Source: Sphingomonas sp. 37zxx | GTDB lineage: Bacteria > Pseudomonadota > Alphaproteobacteria > Sphingomonadales > Sphingomonadaceae | Reading direction: 5' to 3' | Length of the DNA: 64,000 nucleotides | Assembly (NCBI RefSeq): GCF_000786205.1 | Contig: NZ_JROH01000001.1 | Span: forward strand, 1-64,000 | Shown here: in pieces, positions 1 through 8,355 of the stretch | Layout: each line of letters begins with the position of its first letter | Position numbering within the stretch: position 1 is the first letter of the stretch | The notes under the pieces: generated by a model | Told to the model about the DNA's origin: nothing | The model's input: only the letters and a program-made list of their open reading frames with translations | The model's database searches: none | Program-made: the position numbers and the translations under genes

Positions 1-13
1 ACCGTGGGATTTT

Positions 14-205
14 TCAGCAGCCTGCTAGATCTCTAGCAGCGTAGGCGACCCGGCGGCCGAATTTACAGAATGGTGGCCCGCCTCCAACGACACGCATTTT
101 TTCGAGCGTTCGTGGTGACAGGTTCAAGAACGATGCTGCTTCCTCGTTCGACAGAAATGGTGACGTTCTTGGTGGCAGGTGAGGCAGATCGCGGTGATCA
201 GGCAC
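14..205 (-). pseudogene. AlpA/excisionase-like helix-turn-helix protein, 3'-disrupted
   Basis: The residues LSNEEAASFLNLSPRTLEKM followed by a K-F-G-R-R-V-x-Y wing match the MerR/AlpA-type DNA-binding fold used by small regulators of integrative elements. The GTG at 203-205 is the likely start, because it overlaps the end of the upstream DUF2274 gene (stop 198-200). In this family the protein normally continues past the RRVxYxxxDL segment with a tryptophan-containing helix and a tail. Here the frame ends at A-G-C-stop directly after DL, so only 63 residues remain. The break coincides with a CTAG-containing palindrome and a TTTTCAGCAG tract that resembles an insertion-sequence end. Conjugative elements of alphaproteobacteria often carry an AlpA gene just after DUF2274, and the order here agrees. 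The family call is reasonable; loss of function is inferred. Confidence 0.55.
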
Positions 206-398
206 CTTTGCGCACTCCCCTCTTCTGGAACGCACGATCGCTCTCCAGAAATCCCGAGAGCATTGCCGGAATCAGCTCGGCGATCGCTTCTTTCTGCCCA
301 TAGGTTTCGGCATAGAGCGCGGCGTAATCGGCGAGCGCCTGATGCAGTTCCGGCAGAACGGAGATCGTCAGTTTCAGGGGTGTGCGATCGGGCAGCTT
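198..398 (-). pseudogene. DUF2274 protein of a conjugative element, 5'-truncated
   Basis: The translated stretch KLPDRTPLKLTISVLPELHQ and the following ALADYAALYAETYGQ resemble DUF2274, a short protein of unknown function encoded after trbI in Trb-type conjugative transfer regions. It ends ESDRAFQKRGVRKGA. Similarity starts abruptly at the Lys codon at 396-398. Upstream of that point the same frame stays open to 590 but reads antisense to an SRAP gene and looks like nothing in the family. The normal N-terminus and start codon are therefore missing, apparently replaced by the SRAP fragment. The stop overlaps the GTG start of the downstream AlpA-like gene, as in intact elements. Confidence 0.6.
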
Positions 399-1005
399 CG
401 CGGCGGAAGCACCCGCGGATATCAAGATTCCTTCCGAAACAGTCGAGGCGCTTCCCGGACTTGTCGTGTTCGTGAGAAATGGCCAACGCCATCTGCGCCT
501 CATGGACTGGGGATTTCCCCGCCTGACGCGCGAGATGCGCGAGCGGGGCGCCCCGCCCGGCCGGATCGGTCTCGTCGCCGACCTGACCAATCCGCTCTGG
601 GACCAGCTAGTGGTCGATCCACGGTATCGCTGCCTGATCCCGCTCAGTCATTTCGCTAATCCCAATGGCGACCCCGGGGAGAAGACACGGACGTGGTTTT
701 CGGTCGACAGGCAGCCGCTGGTTGCCTGGGCCGGGTTCTGCCGCAATGTTCCCGACTATGGTCCGGTGTACGCCGGCATGACGATGACGGCGAACGCGGT
801 GGTCGAACCCTATAACGACCGCATGCCGGTCCTGCTCGATCCGCACGAGTATGACCGCTGGCTGCACGGGCCGATTCAGGACGTGATCGGGTTCCAGTTT
901 CGCGCACCGCTGGCAGCCGAGCGAACGAAGGTTCTGCACACCGACGATCTCTGGCGCAGCGGCAAGCTTCCCGCGAGCATGCAACCGCAGCTGGCGCTAC
1001 TCTGA
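398..1005 (+). pseudogene. SRAP (HMCES/YedK-like) peptidase fragment, 5'-truncated
   Basis: The body is a recognisable SOS-response-associated peptidase domain: an LVVFVRNGQRHLRLMDWGFP segment, RYRCLIPLSHFANP, KTRTWFSVDRQPLVAWAGF and NDRMPVLLDP. Intact members start Met-Cys, and that Cys2 forms the crosslink to abasic DNA. Here the N-terminal 25 or so residues are absent and the homology begins at the junction near 398. The usual H-D-R-M-P motif has Asn in place of His. In-frame GTG 382 could start a 207-residue product, but it would lack Cys2. I read it as an inactive remnant. The intact paralogue follows 38 bp downstream. Confidence 0.65.
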
Positions 1006-1043
1006 ACGGATGCGCCGGCGCGATTTGCTGATAAAGTAACGTC

Positions 1044-1691
1044 ATGTGCAATCTCTACACCGTGCGGAAGAGCGCAGCCGAGGTCGCGGCTCACTTTGGC
1101 GTGAGCGATCCCACCCAGTCCAACGCCCCGGACGAAGTCTATCCCGGAACGCCCGGCATGGTCGTGCGGGAAGAGGCTGGGACGCGCATCATGCACTCGA
1201 TGGCCTGGGGCTTTCCCCTCCGGCTGAAGGGCATGTCCCCTACCGCTAAGCCGAAGCCGGTCAACAATATCGCCGACCTCAACAAGCCGATGTGGAAGGG
1301 CCTCGCCGCCAAGCCGCAGTGGCGGTGCCTCATCCCCGTGACCGCATTTGCCGAGGCGGAAGGACCGAAAGGCGCGAAGACGCGAACCTGGTTCAACGTG
1401 AAGGATCAGCCCGTCTTCGCATGGGCGGGTCTCTGGCGCGTCAGTGATGAATGGGGACCGGTCTATTCGGGCGTGATGACCGACTGCAACGAGGCAATCC
1501 GGCCTGTACATGACCGAATGCCCGTGCTGCTCCATGTCGACGACTATGATCGCTGGCTTCGTGGAAGCTTCGACGATGCGGTGGCATTCCAGAACCGCTG
1601 TTTTCCCGATGATTTGATCGAGATGAACCGAACCGACGACCTCTGGGTCAAGCGCAAGCCCGTGACCGCACAGGCCGAGAGCTTGATTTGA
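1044..1691 (+). CDS. SOS response-associated peptidase (SRAP/YedK/HMCES family)
   Basis: SRAP proteins cap abasic sites in single-stranded DNA through a thiazolidine link made by Cys2. This 215-residue protein has all the expected landmarks: an N-terminal M-C-N-L with Cys2 exposed after Met removal, K-P-V-N-N with the active-site Asn, F-A-E-A-E with the Glu, and V-H-D-R-M-P-V-L-L with the His. The ATG at 1044 is fixed by the need for Cys2. It follows a degraded paralogue and lies between integrative-element debris and tRNA-Gly, so it may have arrived with the element. SRAP genes are common passengers on such elements and also occur in several chromosomal copies in sphingomonads. No LexA box was evident just upstream. 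Confidence 0.9.
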   Translation: MCNLYTVRKSAAEVAAHFGVSDPTQSNAPDEVYPGTPGMVVREEAGTRIMHSMAWGFPLRLKGMSPTAKPKPVNNIADLNKPMWKGLAAKPQWRCLIPVTAFAEAEGPKGAKTRTWFNVKDQPVFAWAGLWRVSDEWGPVYSGVMTDCNEAIRPVHDRMPVLLHVDDYDRWLRGSFDDAVAFQNRCFPDDLIEMNRTDDLWVKRKPVTAQAESLI

Positions 1692-1951
1692 CGTCGGAGC
1701 AGGAGCGCATGGCCGACGCGCTCGCCAGCCGGAAGTAATCGAATCATCGCGGCTGAGCGACGCCATCGTCCTTCGCACGTCGTCGCACTTGGGCGGAGCT
1801 TCCCGCAATTTGAAATGACACGATACGATCCACTACGATCAGCTACGCCTGAACGAGATGTGTGGTGGACCCGTCGTGGACCCGCAGCGCCTGCAGGATC
1901 GTGAACTCGCCCGTCGCGATCAGGCTAAGCTGTTGAGTTCCCTAAAGAAAC
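1692..1951. other. Gene-poor stretch between SRAP gene and tRNA-Gly, possible att region
   Basis: No convincing gene is present. A 16-codon frame (TTG 1688 to TAA 1738) reads T-S-E-Q-E-R-M-A-D-A-L-A-S-R-K and could be a remnant. Two direct copies of GTGGACCCG lie at 1865-1873 and 1876-1884, 11 bp apart, close to one helical turn. The segment immediately abuts the 3' end of the tRNA gene, where tyrosine recombinases usually integrate. No integrase gene remains in the window. Confidence 0.4.
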
Positions 1952-2026
1952 TGGAGCGGGCGAAGGGATTCGAACCCTCGACCCCAACCTTGGCAAGGTT
2001 GTGCTCTACCCCTGAGCTACGCCCGC
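1952..2026 (-). tRNA. tRNA-Gly(GCC)
   Basis: Read on the minus strand this is a complete cloverleaf of 75 nt including an encoded CCA. The acceptor arms GCGGGCG and CGCCCGC pair fully. The anticodon arm is CAACC-TTGCCAA-GGTTG with anticodon GCC. The T arm contains TTCGAAT, and the discriminator base is T. The 3' end faces the accessory region at 1-1950. tRNA-Gly 3' ends are known integration targets of ICEs such as clc. Confidence 0.97.
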
Positions 2027-2202
2027 TCTGGCGTTTCGACCTGACAGCGGCGGTGCCACGTGCCTGGTCAAGGCGGCGGCCACTAGCATCACATTTCAAA
2101 GGCGGCAACCCCCCGCCTGCGGCTTTTCGACGGGGGTTGGCCTATCGCTGCAAAAAGCCCACATGGGAGGCAGACCCGAAACATCCGCAAGGAAGCCCCG
2201 AC

Positions 2203-3114
2203 TTGGCCACGCTTGGAATGACCGCCGCCGACAAGGAAGCCGTCGAAACCTTTCGCCGCGACGTCGTCGAACCCTCGATGACCGCGCTGGTGATCGTGTA
2301 TTTCACCGCGTCATGGTGCGGCCCGTGCAAGGCGCTGGGGCCGGTGATCGACAAGGTATCGGCGGCCTATGCCGACAAGGGCGTGGCGCTCGCCAAGCTC
2401 GACGTCGACGACAATAAATTCATCGCCGCCCAGTTCCAGGTGCGCTCGGTGCCGACGGTCTATGCGATGTTCCAGGGCCAGCCGATCGCCGACCTGACCC
2501 CGGCGCGCACCGAATCGCAACTGAAGGCGATGCTCGATCAGTTGCTCGCGCAATTGCCGATTCAGGCCGAAGCCGCCGATGCCCAAGCCGAGCTCGAGCC
2601 GCTGATCGCGATGGGTGAGGAAGCGCTGGCCGCCGGCGACACCGATCGCGCGCTGTCGATCTTCGAACAATTGGCGCAGATGGTGCCCGATCATCCCGCC
2701 GTGGCATCGGGCCAGGTCCGCGCGCTGGTAGCGGCGGGCCGCCATGACGAGGCTGAAGCGGCGATCGCCGCGCTGCCCGAGGAAGCCGCCAAGGCTCCGG
2801 CGATCGAACGCGCCAAGGCGGCACTCGCGCTGGCGCGTGAAGCAACCCCGGTCGACGATCTTTCGGGGCTGGAGGCGCAAGTCGCGGCCAATCCCGATGA
2901 TCACGCGCTTCGCTACGAGCTGGCAGGCGGGCAGATGGCGGCGGGCGAGCGCGATGCCGCTGCCGATCACCTGCTCCATATCGTCGCTGTCGATCGCGAA
3001 TGGAACGAGGGCGCGGCGCGCCAGCGATTGCTCAAGTTATTCGAAGTCGTCGGGCTCGAAGACCCCTGGGTATCGTCGCAGCGCCGCCGCCTGTCGGCGA
3101 TATTATTCGGATGA
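2203..3114 (+). CDS. Thioredoxin-domain TPR protein (YbbN/CnoX-like)
   Basis: The 303-residue protein has an N-terminal thioredoxin fold with W-C-G-P-C at about residues 38-42 and the cis-proline segment RSVPTVYAMF. A helical tetratricopeptide-like tail follows, rich in repeats such as ALAAGDTDRALSIFEQLAQ. This two-part architecture is that of YbbN (CnoX), a chaperone-associated thioredoxin-like protein. Unlike the E. coli version, the redox pair CxxC is intact. I chose TTG 2203 because GGAAG lies about 8 nt upstream and the resulting MATLG start fits relatives; ATG 2218 is the alternative. The frame stays open upstream through the tRNA gene, which is accidental. The stop overlaps the ATG of the next gene (ATGA), indicating coupling. 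Confidence 0.88.
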   Translation: MATLGMTAADKEAVETFRRDVVEPSMTALVIVYFTASWCGPCKALGPVIDKVSAAYADKGVALAKLDVDDNKFIAAQFQVRSVPTVYAMFQGQPIADLTPARTESQLKAMLDQLLAQLPIQAEAADAQAELEPLIAMGEEALAAGDTDRALSIFEQLAQMVPDHPAVASGQVRALVAAGRHDEAEAAIAALPEEAAKAPAIERAKAALALAREATPVDDLSGLEAQVAANPDDHALRYELAGGQMAAGERDAAADHLLHIVAVDREWNEGAARQRLLKLFEVVGLEDPWVSSQRRRLSAILFG

Positions 3115-3719
3115 GCAGCCGCCTGTCTGTCTTTCCGCTCGGCGGCGCGTTGCTGTTCCCGCGCATGCATTTGCCGCTGCATATCTTCGAGCCGCGGTAT
3201 CGCGCGATGATCAGCGATTCGCTGGCGCGTGACCGGCGGATCGGCATGGTCCAGCCGCGCGGCCCCGGCGAGCGCCCGCCCTTGTTCGAAGTCGGCTGTG
3301 TCGGGCGGATCATCGATGTCGAAGCGCTCGAAGATGGCCGCTACGACGTGGTGCTCGAAGGGGTGGCGCGGTTCCGGATCATCCGCGAACTCGACGTCAC
3401 CACCATGTTTCGCCAGGTCGAGGCAGAGATCGAAACCGCCGTCACCGGCGAAACCTTGTCGCTGGGCAGCCGGGCATCGATCGAGATGGAAGCACGCCGC
3501 TTCGCCGAGGTCCAGGGCTATGCAGTCGATTGGGAAGCCGTCAGCCGCCTCGACGATGAAAGCCTGGTCAACGGCATTGCCCAGATCGCGCCGTTCGACG
3601 TCGCGTCGAAACAGGCATTGCTAGAGAGCGACCGGCTCGACGATCGCGCCGAGCTGATCGTGCAGTTGATGCAGTTTTTCGGTCGCGCGGGCGATGATGG
3701 CGCGGGCACGTTACAGTGA
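3111..3719 (+). CDS. Lon N-terminal (substrate-binding) domain protein
   Basis: This 202-residue protein consists only of the LON substrate-binding domain. Landmarks are VFPLGGALLFPRMHLPLHIF, the E-P-R-Y-R-A-M turn, and a GVARFRI segment followed by a helical C-terminus. It has no AAA+ or protease domain. Stand-alone Lon-N proteins are widespread in alphaproteobacteria, but their role is not established. ATG 3111 overlaps the stop of the thioredoxin-TPR gene by four bases. The combination thioredoxin-TPR, Lon-N, Trm112-like is a likely operon. The 3' end runs into a tandem 13-14 bp repeat. Confidence 0.88.
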   Translation: MSSRLSVFPLGGALLFPRMHLPLHIFEPRYRAMISDSLARDRRIGMVQPRGPGERPPLFEVGCVGRIIDVEALEDGRYDVVLEGVARFRIIRELDVTTMFRQVEAEIETAVTGETLSLGSRASIEMEARRFAEVQGYAVDWEAVSRLDDESLVNGIAQIAPFDVASKQALLESDRLDDRAELIVQLMQFFGRAGDDGAGTLQ

Positions 3720-3768
3720 GTTTGGCCAGTGAGGCTGGGCCAGTGAGGCTTGGTCAGTGAGTTTGGAC
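3714..3768 (+). repeat. Short tandem repeat spanning a stop/start junction
   Basis: The heptamer CAGTGAG recurs at 3714, 3727, 3741 and 3755, that is with periods of 13, 14 and 14 bp. The intervening sequence follows a T/G-rich pattern close to TTTGGC or GCTTGGT. The first copy contains the TGA stop of the Lon-N gene and the last contains the GTG start of the Trm112-like gene. The copies look like serial duplications of an originally overlapping stop/start junction. Confidence 0.75.
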
Positions 3769-3933
3769 CCTTGGCTGCTGTCGGTGCTGGTCTGCCCGGC
3801 CACGCGCGCGCCGCTGCGCTATGACGAGGAGGCGGGCGAGCTGGTGTCGGAGGCGGCGGGGCTTGCATACCCGATTCGTGACGGCGTGCCGGTAATGCTG
3901 GTCGACGAAGCGCGGGTGATCGCACCAAAATAG
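3757..3933 (+). CDS. Trm112-like small zinc-ribbon protein (YcaR/UPF0434)
   Basis: This is a 58-residue protein with the Trm112/YcaR pattern: an L-L-S-V-L-V-C-P segment, an E-L-V-S central strand, and a closing [11 protein letters not shown] motif. Trm112 relatives in eukaryotes activate methyltransferases; bacterial members are small proteins of uncertain partner. Only one Cys is evident here, so zinc binding may be absent. GTG 3757 is the only plausible start and lies in the last unit of the tandem repeat. Transcription probably continues from the Lon-N gene. Confidence 0.85.
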   Translation: MSLDPWLLSVLVCPATRAPLRYDEEAGELVSEAAGLAYPIRDGVPVMLVDEARVIAPK

Positions 3934-3943
3934 CCTTTCTTCC

Positions 3944-3965
3944 CCCCTCCCGCTTGCGGGAGGGG
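3944..3965. repeat. GC-rich palindrome, possible bidirectional terminator
   Basis: CCCCTCCCGC and GCGGGAGGGG form a perfect 10-bp stem with a two-base TT loop, 10 bp after the stop of the Trm112-like gene. No T-tract follows. The CCCTCCC/GGGAGGG core resembles the arms of the larger palindromes at 6989, 56730 and 58343. Confidence 0.6.
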
Positions 3966-4005
3966 TTAAGTAAGTGCAGCCCCCTCGAATTAGCGTAACG
4001 CCCCC

Positions 4006-5178
4006 ATGCCCTCCCATGACGCGATCATCCTCGGTGCCGGTGCCGCCGGCCTCATGTGCGCCGCCGTTGCCGGCCAGCGCGGTAAGCGCGTGTTGCTGGT
4101 CGATCACGCCGATCGTCCGGGCAAGAAAATCCTGATTTCGGGCGGTGGGCGCTGCAATTTCACCAATTTGCACACCGCGCCCGATCGTTTCCTGTCGGCC
4201 AACCCGCATTTCGCCAAATCGGCGCTCGCGCGCTACAGCCCGCAGGATTTTCTTGGGCTGGTCGAGCGCCACGGCATCGGCTGGCATGAAAAGACGCTCG
4301 GCCAACTCTTTTGCGATGGCTCGGCCAAGGCGATTGTCGAGATGCTGCTCGGCGAATGCGAGCGCGGCGGCGTCGAACTGCACCTGGGCCATGCGGCGAG
4401 CGCGGTCGATCATGCCGATGGCCGATTCCGCGTCACGCTCAATGGCATAGTCCACGACGCGCCCGCTTTGGTGATCGCCACCGGCGGCCCTTCGATCCCC
4501 AAAATGGGCGCGACCGGCTTCGCCTATGACCTTGCCCGCCGCTTCGGCCTCAAGGTGGTCGAGCCGCGCCCGGCGCTGGTGCCGCTTACACTCGGCGGCG
4601 ATGACGTGTTGTTTCGCGAACTGTCGGGCGTTGCCGCCGATGTCGTTGCGCGCACCGGCAAGACCGCGTTTCGCGAGGCGGCGCTGTTCACCCATCGCGG
4701 CCTCTCCGGCCCCGCGATCCTGCAGATCTCGTCCTATTGGCAGCACGGCACCCCCGTCGGCATCGATTTCCTGCCCGGTCGCGCGCAGGGCTGGTTGCGC
4801 GAGGCCAAGCGCGCGCAACCGCGATCGACCCTGCGGCGGCAACTTGCCGAGGCATTGCCCGAACGCCTGGCGGTGACACTCGCCGAACGGCTGGGCCATG
4901 CGGCCGAACTTTCGGCGCTGACCGACCGCCGCCTCGACGAAGCCGAACGCGCGCTTTCGGCCTGGTCCTTCACCCCGAACGGCACCGAAGGCTATGCCAA
5001 GGCCGAGGTTACCGCGGGCGGAATCGCCACCGCCGAGCTTTCATCGCAAACAATGCAAGCCAAACGGGTCCAAGGTCTGTATGGGGTCGGTGAGGCCGTG
5101 GACGTCACCGGGTGGCTGGGCGGCTATAATTTTCAGTGGGCATGGGCCAGCGGCGTTGCTGCGGGCCAATCCCTCTGA
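4006..5178 (+). CDS. HI0933/BaiN-like FAD-dependent oxidoreductase (YhiN family)
   Basis: The 390-residue flavoprotein opens with the dinucleotide-binding loop G-A-G-A-A-G at about residues 9-14, followed by RPGKKILISGGGRCNFTN, the hallmark of the HI0933/YhiN family. A second glycine-rich element, ATGGPSIPKMGATG, and the C-terminal GLYGVGEAVDVTGWLGGYNF complete the FAD site. The substrate is unknown for most members; BaiN acts on bile acids in gut clostridia, but that role need not carry over. The gene stands alone between the palindrome at 3944 and the helicase gene 55 bp downstream. Confidence 0.88.
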   Translation: MPSHDAIILGAGAAGLMCAAVAGQRGKRVLLVDHADRPGKKILISGGGRCNFTNLHTAPDRFLSANPHFAKSALARYSPQDFLGLVERHGIGWHEKTLGQLFCDGSAKAIVEMLLGECERGGVELHLGHAASAVDHADGRFRVTLNGIVHDAPALVIATGGPSIPKMGATGFAYDLARRFGLKVVEPRPALVPLTLGGDDVLFRELSGVAADVVARTGKTAFREAALFTHRGLSGPAILQISSYWQHGTPVGIDFLPGRAQGWLREAKRAQPRSTLRRQLAEALPERLAVTLAERLGHAAELSALTDRRLDEAERALSAWSFTPNGTEGYAKAEVTAGGIATAELSSQTMQAKRVQGLYGVGEAVDVTGWLGGYNFQWAWASGVAAGQSL

Positions 5179-5233
5179 GCCCCCAAACCATGGCTTGATG
5201 GGTGCATGATGCGCCCCAACATTCGGACATTGC

Positions 5234-6964
<1,731 letters not shown>

Positions 6965-6988
6965 CCTAGCTCCCCGAAGAAGCGACCT

Positions 6989-7099
6989 GCTCCCCTCCCT
7001 GGAAGGGAGGGGTTGGGGGCGGGTAGGCCAGTTGCCTGGCGCACCGATCCCTAACAGGCCGACCCACCCCCAGCCCCTCCCTTGATCAGGGAGGGGAGC
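6989..7099. repeat. Large imperfect palindrome (two nested GC-rich hairpins)
   Basis: Arms at 6989-7024 and 7062-7099 are inverted copies that differ at only a few positions. Each arm is itself a hairpin built on CCCCTCCCT and AGGGAGGGG. The 37-bp centre is unpaired. It fills the space between the helicase gene and crtY and probably ends transcription in both directions. The same design recurs at 56730-56925 and 58343-58476. Confidence 0.8.
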
Positions 7100-7194
7100 A
7101 GAAGGAGGGACGGGAACAGGTAAGGGCAGCCGCCTCACCCCCCACCACCTTTCGTCCCCTTTCGCCCCGCCGCGATCCCGGCTAGTTCAGTGTC

Positions 7195-8355
7195 ATGTCG
7201 TCGATCATCCGCTGCAACGTCGCCATTGTCGGGGCAGGATTAGCTGGCGGCCTGATCGCGCTGGCACTGCGCGAGCTGCGCCCTGATTGCGATGTCCGGC
7301 TGATCGATGCGGCGGGCGTGATCGGCGGCAACCATGTCTGGTCGTTCTTCGCCTCCGATGTCGCACCCGAACATCGCTGGATCGTCGCGCCGCTGATCAC
7401 CTATAGTTGGGATCGCTACGACATTGCGTTTCCAGCGCATGGCCGCACGATCAACGAACCTTATTTCAGCATCGAATCCGAACGGCTCGACAAGCTGGTG
7501 CGGCAAAAGCTGCCACCCCAGGCGCTGATGCTTCGCCGCAAGGTGCTGGCGGTCAGTCCCACCGCCGTCGTGCTTGCCGATGGTGACCGGATCGAGGCCG
7601 ATGGCGTCATTGATTGTCGCGGCGCCGGCGATCTGTCGCACCTCGACATGGGCTGGCAGAAATTCGTCGGCGAGGAACTCCAGCTTGCAGCCCCGCACGA
7701 ATCGCCGCGCCCGATGGTGATGGACGCCACCGTCGAGCAGGTCGATGGCTATCGATTCGTCTATTGCCTGCCCTTCGGCCCCGACCGGATGTTCGTCGAG
7801 GACACTTATTACAGCGACACCCCCGAAATCGCCGTCACCGACAATACATCGCGAATCGCCGATTATGCCGCCACGCGCGGCTGGCAAGTCGATCGGATCG
7901 TTCGCCAGGAAAGCGGCGCATTGCCGGTGGCGTTCGGTGGCGATTTCGAAGGCTATTGGAATTCGGGCGGCAAGAAAGTGGCCAAGGCGGGAATGCGCGC
8001 GGGCCAGTTCCACCCGCTCACCGGCTATTCGCTGCCCGATGCGGTCCGTACCGCCGCCGCCGTCGCGCGGCTGACCGATTATTCGGGCATCGCGCTGCAC
8101 GAAGCGCTGCACGGCATCGCCGCCTCGACCTGGGGCAGCCGCCGCTTTTACCGCATGTTGTCGGCGATGCTGTTCAAGGCCGCCGAACCCGAGGAACGCT
8201 ATCGCGTCCTCGAACGCTTTTACCGCCTCGACGCGCGGCTGGTCAGCCGCTTCTACGCGGGCCATTCCACGGCATTCGACAAGCTGAGGGTATTAACCGG
8301 CAAGCCGCCGGTGCCCATCGGCCGCGCGATCGCCGCCATCCGGGAGACGAATTAG
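7195..8355 (+). CDS. crtY: Lycopene beta-cyclase
   Basis: CrtY closes both ends of lycopene to give beta-carotene, using a reduced flavin. The 386-residue protein has the N-terminal dinucleotide fold VAIVGAGLAGGLIALAL, the family motif GGNHVWSFF near residue 42, and the later segments FVYCLPFGPDRMFVEDTYY and GQFHPLTGYSLPDAV. Length and motif order match bacterial CrtY. ATG 7195 begins a run of tightly packed genes. The TAG stop shares its G with the GTG start of crtI, so the two are translationally coupled. The product is expected at the membrane with CrtI. Confidence 0.96.
   Translation: MSSIIRCNVAIVGAGLAGGLIALALRELRPDCDVRLIDAAGVIGGNHVWSFFASDVAPEHRWIVAPLITYSWDRYDIAFPAHGRTINEPYFSIESERLDKLVRQKLPPQALMLRRKVLAVSPTAVVLADGDRIEADGVIDCRGAGDLSHLDMGWQKFVGEELQLAAPHESPRPMVMDATVEQVDGYRFVYCLPFGPDRMFVEDTYYSDTPEIAVTDNTSRIADYAATRGWQVDRIVRQESGALPVAFGGDFEGYWNSGGKKVAKAGMRAGQFHPLTGYSLPDAVRTAAAVARLTDYSGIALHEALHGIAASTWGSRRFYRMLSAMLFKAAEPEERYRVLERFYRLDARLVSRFYAGHSTAFDKLRVLTGKPPVPIGRAIAAIRETN

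Noticed and set aside
876-1808. 310-codon open frame on the minus strand
   Set aside because: It lies antisense to two SRAP genes whose motifs are clear; the frame is open because of GC-rich codon bias.
1858-2202. Open frame running through the tRNA-Gly gene into the thioredoxin-TPR protein
   Set aside because: The stretch overlaps a perfect tRNA on the other strand and shows no family similarity until the TTG at 2203, which has a ribosome binding site.
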